NCBI RefSeq assembly: GCF_005893125.1 | Contig: NZ_VCJS01000102.1 | Coordinates: forward strand, 1 to 44,778 | Reading direction: 5' to 3' | DNA length: 44,778 bases | Source of the DNA: Nonomuraea basaltis | Lineage (GTDB): Bacteria > Actinomycetota > Actinomycetes > Streptosporangiales > Streptosporangiaceae | In this document: positions 8,109 to 15,754 of the stretch, one piece after another | How positions within the stretch are numbered: the first letter of the stretch is position 1 | How the letters are laid out: every line of letters begins with the position of its first letter | Made by a program: the position numbers and the translations under genes | Notes under the pieces: model-generated | Database searches by the model: none | Told to the model about the DNA's origin: nothing | The model's input: only the letters and a program-made list of their open reading frames with translations

Positions 8109-8687
8109 TCACTTGCCCATGGCGCGCCGGATCACGTCGCGGGCCCGGTCCATCATCGCGACCGGCGTGCCGACCAGGATGTTCTTGGTGGCGGACTCGG
8201 TGCCGGGGTGCGGGTGCGTGGGGGCCATCGCCTCGGCGGCCTTGACGCCGGTGGCCATGACGCGGCGTTCGGTCTCGGTGGTGTGGGCGCGCAGCTTGGC
8301 GAACTCGTAGCGTTCCTCGCTGCGTGCGTGCGTCTCCACGGCGGCGCGCAGCATGGCGAGCTTCTCGGCGAAGTCGCCGGCGCCGGGACCGGCCTCGTCC
8401 AGCTCCATGAGGAGCTCCTTGGCGTCGTGCTCCTCGGCCAGCCGATCGTCGACGACGCCGTTCCCGCCGTCGATCTTCATGCGCGCGTAGGGGTGGACGA
8501 TCTCCTCCTCGGCGGTCTCGTGTACGGCCAGCAGCCGCACCAGCCGGGTGAACGCCTCGCCGCGCCGGTCGGCCGGCGCCTGTTCGACCTCGTCGAACAG
8601 GTCCCTGATCATCCCGTGCTGAGCCTGCAGCAGGTCGATGACGTCCTTCTCGGCCATCTTCTCCGGCGCCGTCCGTTGAGCAGTCAT
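8109..8687 (-). CDS. Hemerythrin HHE domain protein
   Basis: A 192-residue cytosolic protein with a four-helix hemerythrin domain. Candidate di-iron ligands are His24, His56 and Glu60 (HETAE), His87 (EEHDAK), and His120 and Glu124 (HARSE), in the expected HHE order. The C-terminal 40 residues (Pro/His-rich, then NILVGTPVAMMDRARDVIRRAMGK) are an extension. Such proteins bind O2, NO or iron and are often induced by oxidative or osmotic stress. It is divergent from the ferritin-like gene at 8855, which suggests a shared iron or oxygen-related condition. Confidence 0.88.
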   Translation of the reverse strand: MTAQRTAPEKMAEKDVIDLLQAQHGMIRDLFDEVEQAPADRRGEAFTRLVRLLAVHETAEEEIVHPYARMKIDGGNGVVDDRLAEEHDAKELLMELDEAGPGAGDFAEKLAMLRAAVETHARSEERYEFAKLRAHTTETERRVMATGVKAAEAMAPTHPHPGTESATKNILVGTPVAMMDRARDVIRRAMGK

Positions 8688-8715
8688 GATCGTCCTTTCT
8701 CCGGTCCGGCCCCGT

Positions 8716-8811
8716 GCCTACCCGTGGAGTTGCGGGCCACGCCGGCCATTACCATCTCCAGGCCTTTCGCCGGTGTGGCGGGGAGATTGCCGGTCCGGCC
8801 CTCGGGTAGGC
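8716..8811. promoter_or_regulatory. Mirrored CGGGTAGGC motifs in a divergent promoter
   Basis: CGGGTAGGC occurs at 8803-8811 on the plus strand and its exact complement at 8716-8724, each facing its own gene (ferritin-like right, hemerythrin left). GGGTA is the core of the -10 element of SigB-type stress promoters in actinomycetes, and the distances to the starts (about 30 and 45 bp) allow this. Clear -35 partners are not obvious, so a regulator site is an alternative. Confidence 0.4.
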
Positions 8812-8854
8812 CGCATCCCGGACGTTTCCGACCAGCGCAAAGGAGCGCGGCGCC

Positions 8855-10057
8855 ATGCCCTTCAACCCACTCCAGGAGCGGGGTATCCCGCTGGACAAGC
8901 AGCTGCGCAACTGGCGCGAGCTGAACGTTACGCCCATCGATCCCGATCATGCGGACCCGTACACCCGGTGCCGGATCATCGCGATGAACGGCATCGAGGT
9001 GGAGGCGATCCTGTTCAGCCACCAGTTCGCCCGGCACTGCCCCGACACGGAGATCAGGCAGCAGCTGGCCCGCGTCCGCTACATCGAGGCCCAGCAGCAG
9101 AAGGTCGTCAACTGGCTGCTGCCCGGGGTCGCCTCGGTGCTGGAGACCACCATCGCCTACGAGCAGGTCGCCGTGGACCTGACCGCGTGGGTGGCCCGCA
9201 TGGAGCCGGACCCGTACCTGAGCCAGGCCTACCAGTTCGGCGTCCTGGAGGACTTCGATCACCTCTACCGCTACGCCAACCTGTACGAGATGATCGAGCA
9301 CCGCAAGGCCGAGAAGATCGTCGACCAGCTCACCGAGGTCATGCCAGGCCGGCCGACGTACCTGCACCACCGCGACGGCAGGGACAACGTGCGCGAGCCG
9401 TACGACCGGAGCAGCACCGCGCCCATCTCGAGGCTGCACGCGCTCACGATCACGGCGGCCGAGCAGCAGACGATGAACTTCTACATGAACGTGGGCCCGA
9501 CCTACATGGAGCCGATCGCGCGCCAGCTCTACCAGGAGATCGGGCTGATCGAGGAGGAGCACGTCACCCACTACGAGTCCCTGGTGGACCCGGGCGAGAG
9601 CTGGTGGGAGATGCTGCTCAACCACGAGTACAACGAGTGCTACCTGTACCACTCGTTCATGGAGACCGAGTCCGACCCCAAGGTGAAGAGCATCTGGGAG
9701 CTGCACCTCAACATGGAACTCGAGCACCTGCGGCTGGCGGCCGAGCTGTTCAAGAGGCACGACGGCCGCGAACCGGAGCAGGTGTGCGCCCCCGAGCTGC
9801 CCGCTGCGGTGACCTTCGAACCGAACAAGGCCTACATCCGGGAGCTGATCGCCACCCAGATCGACTACACCACCCTGGGCACCGGCTACGTGCAGGAAGC
9901 CCACGAGCGGTTCGAGAGGATGCAGGACGCCCTGATGGGCGGGGAGCCGGCGCCGTCGGAGCGGGTCATCGAGCAGAACCGGGCCAAGTCCGGCCGCGAG
10001 TACCGCCTGCAGACCGAGGGCGAGCACCCCGTGCGGAGCCTGGCGCAGAAGCGGTGA
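8855..10057 (+). CDS. Ferritin-like protein of unknown function
   Basis: A 400-residue, highly helical, acidic protein without signal peptide. Diiron-type motifs are seen: ExxH at 233-236 (EEEHVTHYE) and 288-291 (ELEHLRLAAELF), with further Glu/His at 203, 258 and 266. A second, weaker set occurs in the N-terminal half (Glu50, Glu78, Glu103, Glu132, His136). This hints at two four-helix ferritin-like units in one chain, much longer than bacterioferritin or Dps. AAAGGAG precedes the ATG. No characterised function is recognised; iron, oxygen or peroxide handling is inferred from the fold and from the divergent hemerythrin gene. Confidence 0.8.
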   Translation: MPFNPLQERGIPLDKQLRNWRELNVTPIDPDHADPYTRCRIIAMNGIEVEAILFSHQFARHCPDTEIRQQLARVRYIEAQQQKVVNWLLPGVASVLETTIAYEQVAVDLTAWVARMEPDPYLSQAYQFGVLEDFDHLYRYANLYEMIEHRKAEKIVDQLTEVMPGRPTYLHHRDGRDNVREPYDRSSTAPISRLHALTITAAEQQTMNFYMNVGPTYMEPIARQLYQEIGLIEEEHVTHYESLVDPGESWWEMLLNHEYNECYLYHSFMETESDPKVKSIWELHLNMELEHLRLAAELFKRHDGREPEQVCAPELPAAVTFEPNKAYIRELIATQIDYTTLGTGYVQEAHERFERMQDALMGGEPAPSERVIEQNRAKSGREYRLQTEGEHPVRSLAQKR

Positions 10058-10090
10058 CGGCCACCCGGCCCGGATCTGGCCGAACCCCTG

Positions 10091-11365
10091 TCAGGACCGG
10101 TGGAACAGGCGGGCGGGTACGGCGTCCGCCAGCGCCTTGTAGCCCGCCGGGCTCAGGTGCAGCCCGTCGCCCACGTCGTATGCCGCCTGGAGCCGCCGCG
10201 GCTCGGCCGGGTCGCGGACCGCCCGGTCGAAGTCGATCACGGCGTCGAACCTGCCACTCGTCCGGATCCACTCGTTGACCGCCTGCCGAGCCCCCTCGCG
10301 GTGCCCCTGGGGGTCGTCGTAGGAGTGGCCGCCGAAGGGGGTGATCGTCGCCCCGTACACCGTGAGATCCTTCGCGTGGGCCCGGACGATGATCTGGTCG
10401 TAGGCGGCGATCAGCTCGTCGGCGATCCTCTTCTGGGCGCCTTGAGTGGCCTCCGCCGTGCCGAGGTCGTTGACGCCCTCGAAGACGACCAGCCACTGCG
10501 CACCGCTGCGGGCGAGCACGTCGCGGTCCAGCCGCGCCAGGGCGTTGGGCCCGAGGCCGTCGTTCAGCACCCTGTTGCCGCCCGCCGCCTGGTTGGCGAT
10601 GGCCACCCCGGCGGTGCGCCGGTCGGCGCGCAGCCGGTCGAAGAGCCGGTCGGGCCAGCGGTTGTTGAGGTTGGTGGTGGAGCCCCTGCCGTCGGTCAGC
10701 GAGTCGCCCAGCAGCACGAGCGCCGCGGTGGCGGGCTTGGACCACACCTCGATGGCGCTGAGGAAGTACCAGTGGTCGACGGGGGTCGCGCCCGGGAGGT
10801 CCTCGGCCTCTGCCTGGTTGCCCGTCACCAGGTAGGACGTGGTACGCGAGCCCGGGTGCGAGGTGATGGCGCTGGAGGCCTGCCCCTCGGCGAGGTAGAC
10901 GGTCACGGTCAGGACGGAGCCGGACGCGAGCGGGAGCTCCAGCGGGTCGGACACCGCCTGCGCGCCGATCGGGACGACCGTGCCAGGACGGCCCTGGAAC
11001 GTCACCGGCCGGGCGGTCCCCGCCTGGATCGCGCTCACCCCGGCCACGCCACCGGCCGGGAACGCCACGGACACGCGCGTGATCGGCAGCGGCGCCCCAC
11101 CGAACGCGTTGGAGAAGCGCAGCCGCGCCCGCTGCCCGCCCACCGACAGCCGCACGGTCTGCCGCAGCGTGCTGTCGTCCAGGACCAGATGGTCCGTCGT
11201 GAACGGGGGCGGCGGCATGTTTCCGGGCTCCGTCGGCTGCGGCATCGCGGTCCACGTGTCGACCCAGCGCCCGCCGGATCCGCTGCCGCCGCCGATCGCG
11301 GGCGAGGCCACGAGGACCGCCGCCCCGAGACCGGCGACCAAGACCACCTTCCACCCTCTCCCCAT
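10091..11365 (-). CDS. Secreted SGNH/GDSL-type esterase
   Basis: A 424-residue hydrolase with an N-terminal Sec-type signal (hydrophobic stretch 6-24), a beta-rich domain of about 180 residues, and a C-terminal SGNH fold. The catalytic Ser222 is in LLGDSLTDG, the Asn block is FEGVNDLG, and the Asp-His pair is DGLHLSPAGY near the C-terminus. Such enzymes remove acetyl or other acyl groups from plant polysaccharides and other substrates. It is divergent from the GH62 gene, and its promoter region carries GAAACGTTTC operators shared with the LacI/GH42 operon, so it probably deacylates a hemicellulose. The ATG at 11363-11365 (complement) is the natural signal-peptide start. Confidence 0.88.
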   Translation of the reverse strand: MGRGWKVVLVAGLGAAVLVASPAIGGGSGSGGRWVDTWTAMPQPTEPGNMPPPPFTTDHLVLDDSTLRQTVRLSVGGQRARLRFSNAFGGAPLPITRVSVAFPAGGVAGVSAIQAGTARPVTFQGRPGTVVPIGAQAVSDPLELPLASGSVLTVTVYLAEGQASSAITSHPGSRTTSYLVTGNQAEAEDLPGATPVDHWYFLSAIEVWSKPATAALVLLGDSLTDGRGSTTNLNNRWPDRLFDRLRADRRTAGVAIANQAAGGNRVLNDGLGPNALARLDRDVLARSGAQWLVVFEGVNDLGTAEATQGAQKRIADELIAAYDQIIVRAHAKDLTVYGATITPFGGHSYDDPQGHREGARQAVNEWIRTSGRFDAVIDFDRAVRDPAEPRRLQAAYDVGDGLHLSPAGYKALADAVPARLFHRS

Positions 11366-11384
11366 GGGCCCGCTCCCGAGTTCC

Positions 11385-11394
11385 GAAACGTTTC
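11385..11394. promoter_or_regulatory. LacI-type operator, esterase side
   Basis: GAAACGTTTC, a perfect 10-bp palindrome with a central CpG, typical of LacI/GalR operators. It lies 20 bp upstream of the esterase ATG, so binding would block its transcription or early elongation. It is identical to the sites at 11506 and 15692. Confidence 0.75.
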
Positions 11395-11411
11395 TGCCCC
11401 CGGTGGCGAGC

Positions 11412-11422
11412 TGAACGTTTCA
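11412..11422. promoter_or_regulatory. Imperfect LacI-type operator
   Basis: TGAACGTTTCA resembles the GAAACGTTTC sites with one base missing from the left half. It lies between the two outer operators of the divergent esterase/GH62 promoter region. Confidence 0.45.
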
Positions 11423-11482
11423 TCCTTCAGCCGCGTCACACCCTGCGACATCCCACGTAAACAGCGGCAGCATAGCGGATCT

Positions 11483-11493
11483 CGAAAGTTTCG
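11483..11493. promoter_or_regulatory. Variant operator, odd-centred
   Basis: CGAAAGTTTCG is a perfect palindrome around one central base, sharing GAAA and TTTC with the main operators but lacking the central CpG. It is 13 bp from the next site, so the pair may act together or one may be a promoter element. Confidence 0.4.
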
Positions 11494-11505
11494 GGTTGAT
11501 GGACT

Positions 11506-11515
11506 GAAACGTTTC
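11506..11515. promoter_or_regulatory. LacI-type operator, GH62 side
   Basis: GAAACGTTTC about 40 bp upstream of the GH62 GTG start, identical to the copy at 11385. Centre-to-centre distance between the two perfect copies is 121 bp, compatible with a repression loop across the divergent promoters. Confidence 0.75.
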
Positions 11516-11556
11516 TGAGACGCTCGTCGATCACCGGCCACGCCTGGGAGGATGTC

Positions 11557-12975
11557 GTGCACCTCAACCGCCTTCGGTCCTGGATCGTCGCGGCGGCGAC
11601 CGCCGTGATCGCCGCGCTCGCCCTGCTCACCGCACCCACCGCCCAAGCGGCCCCCGGCTGCCGCGTGGACTATACGGTGACCAATCAATGGTCGAACGGT
11701 TTTGGCGCAGGTGTTAGCGTTACCAACCTCGGCGATCCGCTCACCGGCTGGCGGCTGACCTGGTCGTTCACCGCCGGGCAGACGATCACTCAGCTGTGGA
11801 ACGGCGTCGTCACCCAGTCCGGCGCCCAGGTCGCCGTCTCCAACGCCGGCTACAACGGCGCGCTCGCCACCGGCGCCGGCACGACGTTCGGCTTCAACGC
11901 CTCGTGGAACGGCGCCGCCAACCCGGCGCCCACCGACTTCGCGCTCAACGGCACCCCGTGCACCGGCAGCACCCCGACCGCCACCCCGACGGTGACGCCG
12001 ACCGGCGGCACCGGGACGCTGCCGAGCAGCTTCCGCTGGCGCTCCGGCCCCGCGTTGATCGGCCCCAAGTCCGACTCCGGTCACAGCATCGCCGCGGTGA
12101 AGGACCCGTCGGTGGTCTACCACAACGGCCGCTGGCACGTGTTCGCCAGCACCGCGAGCACGGCCGGCGGCTACAACCTGGTCTACCTGAACTTCACCGA
12201 CTGGGCGCAGGCCGGGGCCGCCACGCACCACTACCTCGACCAGAGCGCGATCGGGACCGGCTATCGAGCGGCGCCGCAGGTGTTCTACTTCGCGCCGCAG
12301 AACAGGTGGTATCTGGTCTACCAGACCGGCAACGCGTCGTACTCGACCACCACCGACATCACCAACCCGCGCTCCTGGAGCGCGCCGCAGCACTTCTACT
12401 CGAGCATGCCGGACATCATCCGGCAGAACATCGGCTCCGGCTACTGGGTCGACATGTGGGTCATCTGCGACGCGGTCAACTGCTACCTGTTCTCCTCCGA
12501 CGACAACGGTCACCTCTACCGCTCGCAGACGACGGTGGCGAACTTCCCCAACGGGTTCACCAACACGGTGATCGTGATGCAGGACGCCAACAAGTACAAC
12601 CTGTGGGAGGCGAGCAACATCTACAAGATCAAGGGCACGGACCAGTACCTGCTGCTCGTCGAGGCGATCGGCAGCGACGGCAAGAGGTACTTCCGCTCCT
12701 GGACCTCCACGGGCATCGCCGGTACGTGGACGCGGCTCGCCGACACGGAGAGCAACCCCTTCGCCCGCAGCAACAACGTCACCTTCGACGGCGCCACCTG
12801 GACGGCGGACATCAGCCACGGCGAGATGATCCGCGACGGCATCGACCAGACGCTCACCATCAGCCCGTGCCAGTTGCGCTACCTCTACCAGGGCAAGGAC
12901 CCCAACGCCGGCGGGGACTACAACACGCTGCCGTGGAAGCTGGCCCTGCTCACCCAGACGAACTCCACCTGCTGA
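11557..12975 (+). CDS. Secreted CBM2 - GH62 alpha-L-arabinofuranosidase
   Basis: A 472-residue secreted enzyme. Residues 1-32 are a signal peptide ending AQAA. Residues 35-135 are a CBM2 domain bounded by two cysteines (Cys35, Cys135) with the typical Trp residues, which binds cellulose or xylan. A Thr/Pro linker runs to about 153, and the rest is GH62. Catalytic residues by family: base Asp183 (VKDPSVVY), modulator Asp299 (VDMWVICD) and acid Glu351 (WEASNIYK). It removes arabinofuranosyl side groups from arabinoxylan or related polymers outside the cell. The GTG start has GGGAGG upstream. Two perfect LacI-type operators upstream tie it to the GH35/42/31/1 cluster. Confidence 0.93.
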   Translation: MHLNRLRSWIVAAATAVIAALALLTAPTAQAAPGCRVDYTVTNQWSNGFGAGVSVTNLGDPLTGWRLTWSFTAGQTITQLWNGVVTQSGAQVAVSNAGYNGALATGAGTTFGFNASWNGAANPAPTDFALNGTPCTGSTPTATPTVTPTGGTGTLPSSFRWRSGPALIGPKSDSGHSIAAVKDPSVVYHNGRWHVFASTASTAGGYNLVYLNFTDWAQAGAATHHYLDQSAIGTGYRAAPQVFYFAPQNRWYLVYQTGNASYSTTTDITNPRSWSAPQHFYSSMPDIIRQNIGSGYWVDMWVICDAVNCYLFSSDDNGHLYRSQTTVANFPNGFTNTVIVMQDANKYNLWEASNIYKIKGTDQYLLLVEAIGSDGKRYFRSWTSTGIAGTWTRLADTESNPFARSNNVTFDGATWTADISHGEMIRDGIDQTLTISPCQLRYLYQGKDPNAGGDYNTLPWKLALLTQTNSTC

Positions 12976-12990
12976 GGCGGGTCACCGGAC

Positions 12991-13020
12991 GAGCGCCGTC
13001 ACGCCGCCGGGGCGGCGCTC
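12991..13020 (+). terminator. Hairpin after GH62 gene
   Basis: GAGCGCCGTC pairs with GGCGGCGCTC (10 bp with one G-T) around a 10-base loop, 16 bp after the GH62 stop. No strong T run follows, as is common for actinomycete terminators. Confidence 0.55.
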
Positions 13021-13034
13021 ACTTGGTCTTGAGT

Positions 13035-13182
13035 ACAGCGGTCTCAGAAGTCGGCATGAGATCGCCATGACACAGCGGTCTCAGAAGTCGGCATGAGATC
13101 GCCATATCACAGCGGTCTCAGAAGTCGGCATGAGATCGCCATATCACAGCGGTCTCAGAAGTCGGCATGAGATCGCTACATC
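13035..13182. repeat. Four tandem 37-bp hairpin-forming repeats
   Basis: Four head-to-tail copies start at 13035, 13072, 13109 and 13146, and a fifth begins at 13183 but breaks off after about 7 bp. Copies are identical except in the last 5-6 bases. Within each copy GCGGTCTCA pairs with TGAGATCGC (9 bp, one G-T) around a 10-base loop, so the array can form a row of hairpins on either strand. It fills the gap between the convergent GH62 and GH35 genes, and its last copy contains the GH35 stop codon. There are no unique spacers, so it is not a CRISPR array. Confidence 0.92.
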
Positions 13183-15614
13183 ACAGCGCGCGGGACCGGG
13201 ACGAACGTCGCCGAGCGCAGCTCCAGCATCCCCTTGCGGGCGCGGGCCTCCGGGGAGACGTAAATCGGCGCGTCCTCGGCCATGGGCAGGAGCCGCAGCT
13301 CGACGGCGCCGTGCTCCAGCAGCTCTTCGCGGAAGCGGCGCAGACCGAGCTCCCAGGGCGGGCCGTACCAGAACTGGTCGGACACCAGGCGGCCGCCGAT
13401 GTAGGCGCGGCCCACGTCGCCGGACCAGTCCAGGCGCAGCAGCACCTCGTCGTCGCCGTGGAGCAGTTCGGCGGGCACGGTGACGCGGAAGACGGCGGCA
13501 TCGGCGAAGTCCGCGTCGGTGGGCGCCGAGGCGCGGCCGGAGTTCGCGTCGATGACCGGCCGCCTGGGCGGTCCCGCCACCGCCACCTGCTCGACGACGG
13601 CCGCCACCGGCTCGGTGTCCGGCGCGGGCAGCTCGATCACGCCGAAGACGCCCTCCGCCGCCCAGCCGGCCCCGAGGCGCGCGAAGCGGCCACCCTCCGC
13701 GGGGAGCGCGAAGCCGTCGTCCTCGGCCGGTGACGGGAAGACGCGCAGCCGGTCACCCGCGTGACCGCCGTACAGCACCAGGCGGTCGCCGTCGACGACG
13801 GCCGGGCGGGGGCTGAGGATCAGCCGATCGGCGCCCCAGACCCGGCCCCGGGTGGCGGTGAGGGCGCCGGCCTCGTCCAGCACCAGCACATGTGCGACCG
13901 ACCCGTCGGCGGCGGTGACGCGCACCAGGCAGTCGGTGCCGGGGCGCAGGCCGCGGACCACCAGGTCGCGGCCGTCCCTCGTCACGGTCACCGGCTCGCC
14001 GGCGTCTCCCGCCGCGGCCCCAAGGACACCCGCCCCAGAGCCGTCGACCCTAGGGCCGTTGACGGCCGTGACGGTGGCGGCGTCGAAGACCAGATCGACC
14101 GGGATGCCCGCGACCTGGGTGAGCACCAGGACCGGGCCGTCGAGCGTGCACACGGGCTGGGCGGAGGCGGTCAGCAGCGTGCCGGCGCCGACCCGGCGGA
14201 CCAGGGGCCACACGAAGGACGCGCCGGACGGCACGATGACGGGCCGGCGGGGCACGACCAGGTCACGCCCGCCGAGGGTGACCGTGAACTGGACGTCGTC
14301 GTGCGCGGGCAGTGTCTCGACGGGCTGGTGGTTGTTGACGAACAGGAAGCCGGAGCGGCCGTCGGAGCGTACCGACCAGCGGAGCGTGCTCCGGTCGGCG
14401 GTGCCGCCGGGCGCGTCCGGTGGCATGGTGAGCGTCATCGGCGCGAGGCCGGCGCCGTCCGAGGCCAGCCACAGGTGCTGGAGCCGCAGCCGCGCGTACG
14501 ACTCGCGAAACTGCCCGAACTCGCCCAGTGGCGCCTGGAAGTCGTAGTTGATCACCGGACAGTCGTTGGGGTAGCCGGTGGCGTGCGACTCCTGCAGCGT
14601 GCTCAGCTCGCCGATCTTCTGCGACCCCCCGTGGTACATGTAGTAGCCCTGCCAGGCCGACCCACTGCCCAGCTTCACCAGTGACAGCGCCGCCACGTCG
14701 CGGGCCGCGACGATCGGCCGCCGGTGGTAGGAGGTGTACATGCCGCCGCCCAGCTCGCAGGTGGCGAACGGGTAGCGCGCGAGGTGGCTCTCGCCGGTCC
14801 CGGACGTGCCGGTGGCACGCAGGTCCGCGCCGATCGAGTCGTCGTCCCGGCCCGGCCCGAAGAAGTAGTGCGCCCGGCTCTGCCGCGGCCAGCCGTCGTG
14901 CGCGGTGTCCCAGGCGGCCTCGGCGTACCCGCCGAACAGCGGGATCACCTCGTCGGCCGGGAGCCGCGCGTGGCCCCAGCCGGTGGCCGTCCACAGCGGG
15001 GCGTCGATGCCCGCCTCCTTGGCCATGCGCTTGAGCGTGAGCAGGTGGCCCGGCTGGTCGTACAGCTCGTTCTCCAGCTGGACGCCGACGATGGGCCCGC
15101 CGTCCCGCCTGGTCAGCCCGCGAAGCCGGGAACCGATCTGCTCGAAGAACGACCGGACCAGGGCCAGGTAGCGCGGGTCGTCGGTGCGCGGCACGCAGTC
15201 CTCTGCCAGCAGCCAGTCGGGGAAGCCGCCGTTGCGCGACTCGCCGTGCCCCCACGGCCCGACCCGCACCACCACGTCCAGCCCGGCATCGGCACACGCC
15301 GTCACGAAGCGGCGCAGGTCACGGTCGCCGCTCCAGTCGTAGCTGCCGCGGCGCTCCTCGTGCAGGTTCCAGAAGACGTACGTGGCCACGGCCGTCACCC
15401 CGCCGGCCCGTACCTTGAGCAGCTCCTCGCGCCACTCCGCGGCCGGGTAGCGTGCGTAGTGGAACTCGCCCATCACCGGGAACCACGGCCGGCCGCCGCG
15501 CCACAGGTTGCGCGAGTCGGCGGTGATCGCGTCCGGCAGGCCGGGCTCCTCCCCCATGGCGAGATGACCGCTGGTGGGCGGCTCGGGCGTTGGGGGGATG
15601 GTGACCTTCAGCAC
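13176..15614 (-). CDS. GH35 beta-galactosidase
   Basis: An 812-residue retaining beta-galactosidase. The TIM-barrel domain (about 35-370) shows GEFHYARYP, the acid/base Glu183 in VQLENEL and the nucleophile Glu287 in CELGGGM. Beta-sandwich domains follow to the C-terminus. There is no signal peptide, so it probably acts in the cytosol on imported oligosaccharides. The GTG at 15614 is taken as start, though an ATG at codon 20 is possible. It is divergent from the LacI/GH42/GH31/GH1 operon over a promoter with GAAACGTTTC, so it should be controlled by that LacI protein. The stop codon falls inside the last tandem repeat. Confidence 0.92.
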   Translation of the reverse strand: MLKVTIPPTPEPPTSGHLAMGEEPGLPDAITADSRNLWRGGRPWFPVMGEFHYARYPAAEWREELLKVRAGGVTAVATYVFWNLHEERRGSYDWSGDRDLRRFVTACADAGLDVVVRVGPWGHGESRNGGFPDWLLAEDCVPRTDDPRYLALVRSFFEQIGSRLRGLTRRDGGPIVGVQLENELYDQPGHLLTLKRMAKEAGIDAPLWTATGWGHARLPADEVIPLFGGYAEAAWDTAHDGWPRQSRAHYFFGPGRDDDSIGADLRATGTSGTGESHLARYPFATCELGGGMYTSYHRRPIVAARDVAALSLVKLGSGSAWQGYYMYHGGSQKIGELSTLQESHATGYPNDCPVINYDFQAPLGEFGQFRESYARLRLQHLWLASDGAGLAPMTLTMPPDAPGGTADRSTLRWSVRSDGRSGFLFVNNHQPVETLPAHDDVQFTVTLGGRDLVVPRRPVIVPSGASFVWPLVRRVGAGTLLTASAQPVCTLDGPVLVLTQVAGIPVDLVFDAATVTAVNGPRVDGSGAGVLGAAAGDAGEPVTVTRDGRDLVVRGLRPGTDCLVRVTAADGSVAHVLVLDEAGALTATRGRVWGADRLILSPRPAVVDGDRLVLYGGHAGDRLRVFPSPAEDDGFALPAEGGRFARLGAGWAAEGVFGVIELPAPDTEPVAAVVEQVAVAGPPRRPVIDANSGRASAPTDADFADAAVFRVTVPAELLHGDDEVLLRLDWSGDVGRAYIGGRLVSDQFWYGPPWELGLRRFREELLEHGAVELRLLPMAEDAPIYVSPEARARKGMLELRSATFVPVPRAVM

Positions 15615-15657
15615 CCGCCGATCGTATCGGCGCTTTAGGCCAGCCGATTTAACACCA

Positions 15658-15687
15658 TTGACATCTCCGCAAAACGGACTCTAGGTT
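15658..15687 (+). promoter_or_regulatory. Promoter of the lacI-GH42-GH31-GH1 operon
   Basis: TTGACA at 15658-15663 and TAGGTT at 15682-15687, separated by 18 bp, form a good vegetative-type promoter pointing at the LacI gene. The operator at 15691-15702 begins just after the -10 box, at the expected transcription start. Confidence 0.65.
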
Positions 15688-15690
15688 GTG

Positions 15691-15702
15691 CGAAACGTTT
15701 CG
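15691..15702. promoter_or_regulatory. LacI-type operator at the operon start site
   Basis: CGAAACGTTTCG, a perfect 12-bp palindrome with the same core as the sites at 11385 and 11506. It overlaps the likely start of transcription of the LacI operon and lies 77 bp from the GH35 start, so it could repress both directions and make the regulator control itself. Confidence 0.8.
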
Positions 15703-15754
15703 ACGATCCGTCTCGGCGGCCTTCAGGCGGCCGATCTTGCCCGGCCGGAGTGGA

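Noticed and set aside
10100..11518. A 472-codon plus-strand frame opposite the SGNH esterase
   Set aside because: Antisense to a gene with signal peptide and complete catalytic blocks; translation is low-complexity.
13035..13182. CRISPR array
   Set aside because: The repeats are directly tandem with no unique spacers and no cas genes are near.
15686..15754. An upstream extension of the LacI gene
   Set aside because: It would start inside the promoter and operator, without a ribosome site, and LacI proteins begin just before the helix-turn-helix.
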